Assembly (NCBI GenBank): GCA_002352665.1
Contig: DEIV01000128.1
Coordinates: 1-42,164 of the forward strand
Direction: 5' to 3'
Source of the DNA: Flavobacteriaceae bacterium UBA2765
GTDB lineage: Bacteria; Bacteroidota; Bacteroidia; Flavobacteriales; Flavobacteriaceae
DNA length: 42,164 bases
Shown piece after piece: positions 16,211 to 24,296 of the stretch. A model generated the notes under the pieces. That model worked only from the letters and a program-made list of their open reading frames with translations. It was not told the origin of the DNA and did not search any database. Position numbers and translations under genes: made by a program. Numbering within the stretch: the stretch's first letter is position 1; each line of letters starts with the position of its first letter.

Positions 16211-17061
16211 TATTTATTTTTTAAAAAAGATTCAATGGCAAGGACCGTTTCCTCGGCTCCTTTACCAAAAACCATAGTTAAATGATTTCCTGCTACGTTT
16301 TTATATATGCAATTCTTCATCATATTGACAGTCTCTAATGCAAGTTCTTCCGGAAGGATTGGGTCACCGCTTGGCCCATAAGCTTCTGTTCCATTAATTA
16401 ATAAGGATGGTTGCTCAATGGTTTTGAAATACTCCAACCACTTTTCACCCGGGCTTAATGCGCCTTCAATAGCAAGTGTCATAGTTGCGATACTCGACTG
16501 CGTTGTTATAGTTCCGTCGTTGTTTTCCCTAATATCTGCTCTGTAAAATGATTCCATTTCTGGCAACCAACCATCATTAAAATAAGGTGCTTTTTTAATT
16601 ATTTCAAGATACTCTTCAAAAGAATTCCATACCCGACCTAATCGCAACATTGAAGGTGCCACCATTTCCTTAACATTGGGGTGTAGTCTCGCTGCAGCAT
16701 CAATCAAAATTGTTTTTAAAACTCTCTCAGAATAGTTAGCCGCTAAATATATACTTAACAGCGCACCAAACGAATGCCCTCCTAAGACCGCTTCTTTTAT
16801 TCCCAGCGAATCCATTAAACCTATAATGTCTTTTGCATGGTCTTCCATTGTATAACCATCATCAGGTTTGTCGCTAAAACCTCTACCTCTAAGATCAACC
16901 GCAATTATCCGATGTCCATTTATTTTGTGGAGAATATTATCAAATGAATTTGCATTTGCCGTTAATCCATGCAAAAAAATAATTGCAGGTCTCGGTGGAT
17001 CATCACCTTCATGCTCTAAATAGTGCAATCTTATACCATTTGTATTTACAAACTTGTTCAT
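16210..17061 (-). CDS. Alpha/beta-fold hydrolase
   Basis: Cytoplasmic hydrolase of 283 aa in the MhpC/haloperoxidase-like branch. Oxyanion HGLTAN (31-36), nucleophile Ser97 in GGHSFGA, likely acid Asp233 (PSGDP) and His260 (AGNHL). It could hydrolyse an ester or lactone, or cleave a C-C bond in a diketone as MhpC-type enzymes do. The start overlaps the upstream ligase by 4 bases (ATGA), a sign of coupled translation. There is no signal peptide, so it acts after uptake, unlike the exported esterase at the end of the operon. Confidence 0.85.
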   Translation of the reverse strand: MNKFVNTNGIRLHYLEHEGDDPPRPAIIFLHGLTANANSFDNILHKINGHRIIAVDLRGRGFSDKPDDGYTMEDHAKDIIGLMDSLGIKEAVLGGHSFGALLSIYLAANYSERVLKTILIDAAARLHPNVKEMVAPSMLRLGRVWNSFEEYLEIIKKAPYFNDGWLPEMESFYRADIRENNDGTITTQSSIATMTLAIEGALSPGEKWLEYFKTIEQPSLLINGTEAYGPSGDPILPEELALETVNMMKNCIYKNVAGNHLTMVFGKGAEETVLAIESFLKNK

Positions 17062-18590
17062 TCGTTGGTTTTTTGTGTAAGATACATCTCTTTAATAGTA
17101 CGTTTAAGAGTTTTTCCGGCAACATTACGTGGAAAATCATCCAATATATAAATATCCTTAATTTTTTGAAAACGTGCATCTATTCGTTGATTAATCCAAG
17201 ATATCAAGCTTTTTTTGCTAACATCTTCCTTTTTTTTAAAGACTATAGCCGCAATGGGAGTTTCTCCCCATCGCTCATCTGGTATTCCAAATACGGCTGT
17301 TTCTTTAATTAATGAGTGTTTTAAGATTATACTTTCTATATCCTTTGGATAGACATTAACACCACCAGAAATAATCAGGTCTTTTTTTCGACCTGCTAAG
17401 AATAGAAAACCATCTTCATCAACATATCCCAGATCTCCAGTATATAACCAACCATGTTTAATTGCTTCATTTGTATTCTCGGAATCTTTATAATAACCTT
17501 TCATTAAAATAGGCCCTTTTCCTACAATTTCTCCAACAGAACCTACAGACACCTCGATACCATCATCACCAAGAATTCGCATTTCAAAAAATTGAGGCGG
17601 ACAACCTACTGATCCCGTTTTTTTATGAAAATCATTTCTATCAAGTATAGTAACAAATCCTTCAGTTAATCCATAAAGTTCATAAAAAACATTAGGTATT
17701 CTATTATTTAATTCTTCTTTATACGCTTTATGTAATGGTGCACCTACGGATAAAATCATTTCTAAAGAGTCCATGTTTTCACCGGTAAATTCAGGATGTT
17801 GTAATGCACCAATAATTTGAGACGGGACTAAAATAGTATGTGTCACTTTCTCATTTTTAATTGTTTTGACTAAGTTATCTACTTCAAATGATGGATGCAA
17901 AATAAAAGTGCCTCCATGAAACATTATTGGCATTGTAGTTAAAAATGAACCATTGAATATTATAGAACCTGTATGTAATACAACACTTTCAGGTGTCATA
18001 CGGTAATAATTTCCAAAAAGTGACATATAAGCTGCACGGATTCTATGGGTATGCATTATACCTTTTGGTTCACCTGTAGTTCCACTACTGTAAATAATAT
18101 TATAAAGATCGTCAGGTTGTATATCTACTTCATTAGGCTCCTCTTCTGAAGCATTGCTTTTATGTTTATGGAATAATTCAAATGTATCATGCTGTAGCGT
18201 ATCGGTTAGCCAGATATCTTGCTTCTTCAAATTCAAATCTTGAAATACTTCCACTAAATTTGGTGCTGTTTTTTCTAATGTTATTACTAAAGAAGCATCT
18301 GCATTATTTAGCTGGTTACTCAATCCTTTACCACACAGCAAAGGACTCAGGGGTACAGCTACGGCTCCAATCTTTGCAATTGCCCAGTAGAGTTCCCAAA
18401 GCTCATCACAATTAGGTAATAACATAGCTACTTTGTCGCCTTTACCAATACCAAAATCATATAAAGAATTTGCAATTTTATTGACACTTTTGTTTAACTC
18501 AGTGTATGTTAATCGCCTATCTTTATAAACAAATGCCAAATGATCCGGACGATACTTTGCGTTATTGGTAAGCACTTTTCCTATATTCAT
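17058..18590 (-). CDS. AMP-forming acyl-CoA synthetase/ligase (first of two)
   Basis: 510-aa adenylate-forming ligase. YSSGTTGEPKG (167-177) is the phosphate loop, followed by YGLTEG, GWLYTGDLG and a C-terminal GKTLKR with the catalytic Lys. The family makes acyl-CoA from free acid, ATP and CoA. It is the first gene after the terminator hairpin that follows the receptor gene, with the ATG about 14 bases past the hairpin's T-run, so it has almost no room for a promoter of its own. It shares only family motifs with the ligase at 11027-12529. Substrate unknown; aromatic and branched acids are as likely as fatty acids. Confidence 0.88.
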   Translation of the reverse strand: MNIGKVLTNNAKYRPDHLAFVYKDRRLTYTELNKSVNKIANSLYDFGIGKGDKVAMLLPNCDELWELYWAIAKIGAVAVPLSPLLCGKGLSNQLNNADASLVITLEKTAPNLVEVFQDLNLKKQDIWLTDTLQHDTFELFHKHKSNASEEEPNEVDIQPDDLYNIIYSSGTTGEPKGIMHTHRIRAAYMSLFGNYYRMTPESVVLHTGSIIFNGSFLTTMPIMFHGGTFILHPSFEVDNLVKTIKNEKVTHTILVPSQIIGALQHPEFTGENMDSLEMILSVGAPLHKAYKEELNNRIPNVFYELYGLTEGFVTILDRNDFHKKTGSVGCPPQFFEMRILGDDGIEVSVGSVGEIVGKGPILMKGYYKDSENTNEAIKHGWLYTGDLGYVDEDGFLFLAGRKKDLIISGGVNVYPKDIESIILKHSLIKETAVFGIPDERWGETPIAAIVFKKKEDVSKKSLISWINQRIDARFQKIKDIYILDDFPRNVAGKTLKRTIKEMYLTQKTNE

Positions 18591-18603
18591 CAGGTTGAAG
18601 ATT

Positions 18604-18644
18604 AAAAAAAGAATCCCGGAGAAATTTATCCGTGATTCTTTTTT
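18604..18644 (-). terminator. Strong intrinsic terminator inside the cluster
   Basis: On the minus strand AAAAAAGAATCACGGA pairs with TCCGGGATTCTTTTTTT (one mismatch) around a 7-8 nt loop, ending in seven T's. It lies between the receptor stop (18668) and the first ligase start (18590). It should stop most transcripts after the receptor and let only read-through reach the enzymes. Confidence 0.8.
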
Positions 18645-18667
18645 AAAATTAATACAACTAATTCAAA

Positions 18668-21115
18668 CTAATAAATTTTTATTTTTAATTCTGCCCCGAA
18701 CAATGTTTCTGTTTCGGGTGAAGCTACAAATTCATAATTACCAGAGCCTACAATGTTGTTTGCATAAATACCCAAAGAAAAGTTCTTATTGATCTTATAA
18801 CCAAAATTTAGATTAACGAAAAACCCTCCTAATTGACCATAGTTGAACTGGGTTCCTACGCGTTGGTTTTCAACAACAGGATCTCCGCCTATAATAATAT
18901 CAGTATTTGTTGCTGCTGCAACATTTCTTCCTGAAAAGAAATCATATTTTTGAACCCATCTTGCCAAAATAGAACCATAAAACTTTTTTTCATTTATATT
19001 AAATGCAGCACTCAATTTGTGTTTTGGTGTATTGATTGGTAAATCTAATTCAGTAACTTCTCCATCTCCGTTGCCATCATTCTCAACGTCATTTTCATCC
19101 AAGCTAAAATCAAAGAAAGAATAGTTAAAGGCCAGATTATATTTTTCATTGAAATAATAATTAATACCAAGGTCGGCACCATATGTATCCACTGTGCCAA
19201 AGTTTAAATAGGTTAACATAAATCCTCCCGGATCAAAAATACCTGGAGCCAATCCAGCCGTAAAATCAGTTATAGATCGGTCACCCCTATGGGTTACCAC
19301 CGGGCCACCTGCGAGACCTGTGGGAGCTATTTGAGTTAACGGACTAATAAAATTATCGGAAATATTGTAATAGACATTAGCATCAAGATATATTTTACCA
19401 TCTGATAAACTTCCTTTATAACCCAACTCTATGGTTTGAATAGTTTCAATTTCCAATGGTTTTATTTTAGAACCGTCAGAAAGTGTAAATCCTTCACCGT
19501 TACCCAAAATCAACCCTCCAAACAATTTCATATTTGTGTTCAATATTGTTGGTGTAGCTATACCTTTACCGTAGGTCAACCTCCAGGTACCATTATCACC
19601 TGTATAGGTTAAACCTCCTTTTGGAATAAAATTAAAACCAAATATATCATGATCATCAGCACGAGCCGCAAATATCAATTTTAAACCAGATTCACCAAAG
19701 GCATATTTTAATTGTCCATAATATCCCATTTGATCAATTTTTATCGGTCCATCTTCATCCAACAAATAAGTTTGTCTACTATCGGCTTCATCTTTTTGTA
19801 TTTGTGCACCTAAAATAAAATCAAGATCTCCAATCCTATTATTATATTGAAGCTCCCCATTCAACCTTTTTGATTTATCAATAAATATTGGTGAAATAGC
19901 ACCTCCATAGGAACCTGCTAAGGCTTGTTCATTTGTTTGCCCAGCACCTACTAAAGCTAAATAATTTTGAGTCCTTCTATTGATGGCATAAGTGCTGTCT
20001 GTATCACTCCATGTATTATATATTTGAGCAAAAATTCTTTTTGATGTATACGATGCTTGTAGGTATGAAAGTTTCCAATCTTTTATTTGGTTTCTTCCGG
20101 CATTAGTAACAGAAATGTAATTACTTTTACTACTCCCATAAGCTACTTCAACTTCACTGCTGCTAGTTGGCTTGTAATGTACAGATGCTGCTCCTTTAAC
20201 AAAAGACACATCCCTATCGAGTTCTAATTCAGGATAACCTACCCCTGCAACATAGACAGAATCGGTCCATTTTATCTCTTGCCCGGTCATGTATCCACCT
20301 GTAACTTTATAGGCAAATTTATCAGAGATTTTTTTTGCATGTCTGAAACTTCCGCTAAACAAGCTATTTGAGCCGCCTCCAATGGTTATATCAGTATCAC
20401 TATACTTAAAAGGGGATTTTGTTACGGTATTTACCAGCCCATTATGAGCATTAGGACCATACAATGCTGATGACGGACCTAATACTACTTCAATTCTTTC
20501 TATATCTTCCTTGCCTAGCGGACTCATTGGTCCATATGCAAGTCCTGTTGCGATAAGAGTAGAATAACGATTGTCATCTAACTGAAGCATTTTTGGGTTA
20601 AAAGCACTATTAAATCCTCTTACATTAAATCCGCTTATAAAAGCTCCTGTTCTTACAAAATCAACACCTTTTTGTTGTGCAAATAATTCACCTGGATTTC
20701 CAACGAACTGATCTATTTGTTTAGCAGTGATTACATTAATTGTAGCTGGACTTTCTGTAATTTTTTCAGCTCTTCTAGACCCTGACATCACAATTTCGTC
20801 CATCATTTGAGTACTTGATTCAAGCTTAATATTACCCAAATCAATAATTTCTCCGTTAATAGTAACCTCTTTCTTAAAAGTTGTATAACCCATATGTGAA
20901 AATGATACAATATAGGTGCCGTCGTTAATATTAGCTAATTCGAAATTTCCATTCTCGTCAGAGATGGTTCCTTTGGCAAGGCTTTCAATATACACATCTG
21001 CTTGTGAAAATTTTTCGTTGAATTCGTTTGTAATAGTTCCTTTTATACCACCTTGGGAAAATATAGCTCCAGAGATGAAAAAGAAAATCAAGAAAAATGT
21101 AATTGATTTATTCAT
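18668..21115 (-). CDS. TonB-dependent outer-membrane receptor
   Basis: Energised outer-membrane importer, 815 aa. Order: signal peptide (1-20, IFSQ), carboxypeptidase-regulatory-like beta-sandwich (about 22-100, GGIKGTITNEF to NIKLES), plug (about 115-230, beginning RRAEKITESPATINVI, with IERIEVVLGPSSALYGPNAHNG), then a 22-strand-type beta-barrel ending in the aromatic Tyr of LKIKIY. There is no SusD partner, so it is a stand-alone receptor for a small or medium ligand rather than a classic SusCD glycan porter. It follows the TetR gene by 19 bases and is separated from the catabolic genes by a terminator, so it is probably the most highly expressed product of the cluster. Confidence 0.92.
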   Translation of the reverse strand: MNKSITFFLIFFFISGAIFSQGGIKGTITNEFNEKFSQADVYIESLAKGTISDENGNFELANINDGTYIVSFSHMGYTTFKKEVTINGEIIDLGNIKLESSTQMMDEIVMSGSRRAEKITESPATINVITAKQIDQFVGNPGELFAQQKGVDFVRTGAFISGFNVRGFNSAFNPKMLQLDDNRYSTLIATGLAYGPMSPLGKEDIERIEVVLGPSSALYGPNAHNGLVNTVTKSPFKYSDTDITIGGGSNSLFSGSFRHAKKISDKFAYKVTGGYMTGQEIKWTDSVYVAGVGYPELELDRDVSFVKGAASVHYKPTSSSEVEVAYGSSKSNYISVTNAGRNQIKDWKLSYLQASYTSKRIFAQIYNTWSDTDSTYAINRRTQNYLALVGAGQTNEQALAGSYGGAISPIFIDKSKRLNGELQYNNRIGDLDFILGAQIQKDEADSRQTYLLDEDGPIKIDQMGYYGQLKYAFGESGLKLIFAARADDHDIFGFNFIPKGGLTYTGDNGTWRLTYGKGIATPTILNTNMKLFGGLILGNGEGFTLSDGSKIKPLEIETIQTIELGYKGSLSDGKIYLDANVYYNISDNFISPLTQIAPTGLAGGPVVTHRGDRSITDFTAGLAPGIFDPGGFMLTYLNFGTVDTYGADLGINYYFNEKYNLAFNYSFFDFSLDENDVENDGNGDGEVTELDLPINTPKHKLSAAFNINEKKFYGSILARWVQKYDFFSGRNVAAATNTDIIIGGDPVVENQRVGTQFNYGQLGGFFVNLNFGYKINKNFSLGIYANNIVGSGNYEFVASPETETLFGAELKIKIY

Positions 21116-21134
21116 AATTTATAATTTAAGTTAA

Positions 21135-21710
21135 TTAAAATGGTTGATGTAAGTATTTAGATTTCATAGTCTGACGTGCCTTTTCAAGAACTTTGTCATT
21201 ATGGTTAGATAAATAAGATGCAAATATCCCAACTCTTAAAATTTCAAATTCAAATGAATTGGCTCCTGGGTCTTGATTACCCATTTTATGCATTAATTTA
21301 TATATTTCGTGACGGAACTTTTTTGAATGTGAAATGACTTGTTCTAGGATGTGTTTTTTTGTGTCTGGCTGATAGAGTAGAGCCATGTATAGATCCCAAT
21401 ACGAACGATTTTTTTGTAAAGAGTCAAAAAAACGGTCAATGATAATTTCTAACATTTTGTTAGGATCGTTATAATTTTCGAGATCAAAAATATCATCTAG
21501 TCTAGATAATAACATCTCGACAATAGATTTTAATAAACCTTCTTTAGATCCAAAATGATAGAATAATAATCCGCTGGAGATATTAGCTTTTTTACTTATG
21601 TTGACGGTTGATGTTCTGTGATAACCTTTTTTAGCAAACAATTCTAGAGCAACAAACATGATCTTTTCCTTGGCTGTTTTCTTTTCGGATTTTGTTTTTT
21701 TTAGTGCCAT
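21135..21710 (-). CDS. TetR/AcrR-family regulator of the uptake/catabolic cluster
   Basis: Ligand-responsive repressor, 191 aa. The N-terminal HTH spans about 14-60 (KEKIMFVALELFAKKGYHRT, then ISSGLLFYHFGSKEGLL); the remaining helical part is the ligand/dimer domain. It is the first gene of the receptor operon and has an imperfect 18-bp palindrome at 21722-21739 directly over its likely transcription start, so autorepression is expected. The inducer is probably the imported compound or its CoA ester. Confidence 0.88.
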   Translation of the reverse strand: MALKKTKSEKKTAKEKIMFVALELFAKKGYHRTSTVNISKKANISSGLLFYHFGSKEGLLKSIVEMLLSRLDDIFDLENYNDPNKMLEIIIDRFFDSLQKNRSYWDLYMALLYQPDTKKHILEQVISHSKKFRHEIYKLMHKMGNQDPGANSFEFEILRVGIFASYLSNHNDKVLEKARQTMKSKYLHQPF

Positions 21711-21721
21711 AATTTAAAAAC

Positions 21722-21739
21722 TGACTAACTACTCAGTCA
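21722..21739. promoter_or_regulatory. TetR operator palindrome
   Basis: TGACTAACTACTCAGTCA is an 18-bp inverted repeat matching at 7 of 9 positions per half (TGACT outer arms perfect). It lies 12 bp before the TetR ATG and immediately downstream of the -7 element, the normal position for an autorepressor site. Confidence 0.65.
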
Positions 21740-21740
21740 T

Positions 21741-21748
21741 CAAATATA
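21741..21748 (-). promoter_or_regulatory. -7 promoter element of the TetR/receptor operon
   Basis: On the minus strand TATATTTG matches TAnnTTTG. It abuts the palindrome, which would cover the start site. The -33 region is only A/T-rich with no clear TTTG. Confidence 0.5.
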
Positions 21749-22105
21749 TAATATTATTTAACTAAAAAAAATAAATTCACAATTATTTACAGTATTTTTT
21801 ATGAAGTATGATACTAATCTATGTTTTTCGAGGTTCACTTTTTAAGTAATTGTTATTACAATATAAAGTTTAAAAGTATGATAGGGCGTGGATGATATGG
21901 GGTTCTTTGCAAGTTTTGAAAGCTGCCTCAATAGGGGGGCGAGCGATTGTCAAAGGTCTAACTGAACTTTGATAGTGAGGAGTTATATGGTGCGTTGGCC
22001 AAATTGGACAGGGTTACTCGTCCAGAATTTCGGAACTCATGATTTTAAGAATTCCGAAGTCAAAATGAAAAGTGCCAAACCTTTTATTTACCTTAATTAT
22101 TTGTT
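21749..22105. other. Intergenic stretch with two inverted repeats
   Basis: No gene seen. ATTGTCAAAG (21946-21955) and CTTTGATAGT (21967-21976) form an 8-of-10 inverted pair with an 11-nt loop, next to a G-rich run. TTCGGAA and TTCCGAA form a further 7-bp pair around 22028-22052. Neither is followed by a clear T-run, so they are not obvious terminators. They may be repeat-element debris between the two minus-strand operons. Confidence 0.35.
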
Positions 22106-22723
22106 TTACTTAACTCTAAGTGTTCTGCATTTTTTCAATTTCTCTTCTAAAATTTTTAGCCCTTTAAGTGTTACAATAGCTCTTAGATGATATTCAAGAA
22201 CACTTCGTTCTAATTTGTTGATAGTATTTTTATTGTAAGAATATAAAGTCGAATCATATGCACTTATTACTAGTGAAAAATAGAATTTTGTCATAAGTTC
22301 GCTATCAATATCTTTTCTGTATAAACCCTCATTAATACCTTTAATAATATTTTTTGAAATACAATCTTTAAACATAGAAAACTCATTGGTCTTTATTCTA
22401 TAGTATGTTTTAGGGTAATATTTTTGAAGTTCGTATATGGGTGAATCATCAGAGATTTTAAATAGGTCTTTGAACATTTTCTTTATTTCATAATTTTCTT
22501 GAATCGCATTATGCCCCTCATTACAAATGCGTAATACCGAATTATATATAGTTTTTTGTACAAATATTGTAGCTTCATCAACTAATGCTTCTTTATTTTT
22601 AAAATACTTATAAATTGTTTTTTTTGAGATAACTAATGCGTTAGCAATATCATCCATGGTAACACTCTTAAATCCGTATTTTAAAAATAGCTCACTGGCC
22701 CTATGTAATATTGTTTTCTTCAT
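22106..22723 (-). CDS. TetR/AcrR-family regulator (distal gene of the RND operon)
   Basis: 205-aa TetR-type protein. The HTH is at about 5-50 (ILHRASELFLKYGFKSVTMDDIANALVISKKTIYKYFKNK), with a good recognition helix. The C-terminal ligand domain is unlike that of the other two TetR proteins here. It starts 3 bases after the GT2 stop and so is the last gene of the seven-gene efflux/lipid operon. A regulator at the 3' end of the operon, with another at the 5' end, suggests two-input control or a regulator of a different target. No operator can be assigned. Confidence 0.85.
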   Translation of the reverse strand: MKKTILHRASELFLKYGFKSVTMDDIANALVISKKTIYKYFKNKEALVDEATIFVQKTIYNSVLRICNEGHNAIQENYEIKKMFKDLFKISDDSPIYELQKYYPKTYYRIKTNEFSMFKDCISKNIIKGINEGLYRKDIDSELMTKFYFSLVISAYDSTLYSYNKNTINKLERSVLEYHLRAIVTLKGLKILEEKLKKCRTLRVK

Positions 22724-22726
22724 AGA

Positions 22727-23407
22727 TCAAATTCGCATTACTGTTTTTTTTATAGATTTAAGAATTAAATCATAATTTTTAAAAACGGTTAACGTAATTT
22801 CTTGTCCTTCAGAAATAAATTCTTTCACGGCTTGATATTTTGTAGTTTTGTCAAATTTTGTAGGATGTTTTAATCCATTTAGCATTACGTATTTAACGGT
22901 TTTACCTTCAGATTGATAAAAAATATTAATAAGTGTCTCAACACCAAATCTCGAATTTTTTATTTTGTCTAGTAGTGGTAAAATATCTTTTTTTAATAAA
23001 GCACGCTCACCTGTAAAGGATTTAAAAGGATTTATACTATAATTGATTAATGTTTCAGTTGCCTGACCAAGAACCATATCAGCTTCTTTATTAAATATAG
23101 GGTCAATCAAATTAGTAAAATGATTTTCATGGATGTTAGATAAATCAGCATCAATAAATACAATTATTTCGCTACTTGCATTTTCTACACCAGTTGCCAT
23201 CGCAAACCCTTTTCCTTTATTTTCAGGTAAAGCGATATATTTAAAATCATAAGATTTATTGATTCCTCTTAATATAGAATCCGTTTTATCGGTTGAACCA
23301 TCGCTAACAACAATTACTTCGTCAAAAAAGTAATCAGAAACGGTTGTTACGACATTTTCGATAGTGCTTTCTTCATTGTAAACACAAATTATTGCCGATA
23401 TATTCAT
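22727..23407 (-). CDS. Family 2 glycosyltransferase (GT-A fold), copy A
   Basis: 226-aa nucleotide-sugar transferase, the size of a bare GT2 catalytic domain. N-terminal AIICVYNEEST binds the nucleotide, VVSDGSTD (33-40) follows, and the metal-binding Asp86-Ala-Asp88 is in FIDADLS. SRFGVETL is in the acceptor part. There are no membrane segments. Small soluble GT2s of this kind often use lipid or polyprenyl-phosphate acceptors. It overlaps the patatin gene by 4 bases. Clearly paralogous to the protein at 36877-37566 along its whole length (shared NKGKG-AMA-GVENA, FIDAD, INP-K--TGERAL, SRFGVETL). Donor and acceptor unknown. Confidence 0.88.
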   Translation of the reverse strand: MNISAIICVYNEESTIENVVTTVSDYFFDEVIVVSDGSTDKTDSILRGINKSYDFKYIALPENKGKGFAMATGVENASSEIIVFIDADLSNIHENHFTNLIDPIFNKEADMVLGQATETLINYSINPFKSFTGERALLKKDILPLLDKIKNSRFGVETLINIFYQSEGKTVKYVMLNGLKHPTKFDKTTKYQAVKEFISEGQEITLTVFKNYDLILKSIKKTVMRI

Positions 23408-24279
23408 TGTTTGGAATTTAAATATTTAGAAATTTCTTTATTTGCATTAATTTCTCCTAATTCTATCAGTTCATCTGCCTTGTGAAAGTCAAAAGTACTA
23501 GCTGCATCACGAGGTATGTTAATAGTGATATCCGGTTGATGTTTTTCTACACTCTCTTTTGTCAGTTTATGAACCATCGCGTGTGTGGTTGTGTTTAAAA
23601 GAGAAAAATATCCTAAGCTTTTTTTATCACCAGAGCTAATCAATTTACCAAGGTTGTTTACTAACCCATTTATTGTACTATATCCTTGATTTTTCTCTTC
23701 TGAGAATTTTGGAGTTTCAATCTTTTCTATTTTTTCTCCATATAAATTAACTACAACCAAAATGTCATTATCATTACGTACTACGTGTTCTATTGGTATA
23801 GGGTTTAACACACCTCCGTCAACCAAGAAAGTCTCTTTGTATTTAACGGGTGTAATAAGAGATGGAATTGCGACCGATGCTCTAATAGCTTCATAAAAAC
23901 TTCCATCACTAAATACCACATCTTTTTCATTTAAAATATCTGTTGCAATAGCTGAGAATGGAATGTTCATTTCTTCAATGCGTATATCAGGAATAAATGA
24001 TTTCATTTTGTTGAATACTCTTACCCCTTTTATTAACCCACTTGATGAAAATGTAAAATCTATAAGCCCCCAAACGAGTTTTTTGTTTAAGGTTTTTATC
24101 CAATCGGTATATTCAGGTAATTTACCCATCGCATATAATCCTCCTATTACTGAGCCTATTGAAGAACCGGAAACAGATGATATTTCAAAACCTTGTTTTT
24201 CAAGTTCGTTAATGACGCCTATATGAGCTAGTCCTTTTGAACCGCCACTAGATAATACCAATGCAACTTTTTGTTTCAT
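23404..24279 (-). CDS. Patatin-like phospholipase, copy A
   Basis: Ser-Asp dyad lipid acyl hydrolase, 291 aa. Oxyanion loop SGGSKG (11-16), nucleophile Ser40 in GSSIG, Asp154 in VDGG. No signal peptide, so cytoplasmic or peripheral at the inner membrane. This matches the short RssA/YchK-type bacterial patatins. Encoded 17 bp after the TolC gene and overlapping the GT2 gene, so it is co-transcribed with the efflux pump. Close paralogue of the patatin at 31253-32143, with the dyad at identical residue numbers. A role in phospholipid turnover is likely; substrate specificity is unknown. Confidence 0.88.
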   Translation of the reverse strand: MKQKVALVLSSGGSKGLAHIGVINELEKQGFEISSVSGSSIGSVIGGLYAMGKLPEYTDWIKTLNKKLVWGLIDFTFSSSGLIKGVRVFNKMKSFIPDIRIEEMNIPFSAIATDILNEKDVVFSDGSFYEAIRASVAIPSLITPVKYKETFLVDGGVLNPIPIEHVVRNDNDILVVVNLYGEKIEKIETPKFSEEKNQGYSTINGLVNNLGKLISSGDKKSLGYFSLLNTTTHAMVHKLTKESVEKHQPDITINIPRDAASTFDFHKADELIELGEINANKEISKYLNSKQ

Positions 24280-24296
24280 GTTTCTGTTCTTTAATT

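Noticed and set aside
21969..22190. 73-codon plus-strand open frame between the two TetR operons
   Set aside because: Its last third overlaps the end of the TetR gene on the other strand, with no domain or promoter; the rest is repeat-like intergenic DNA.
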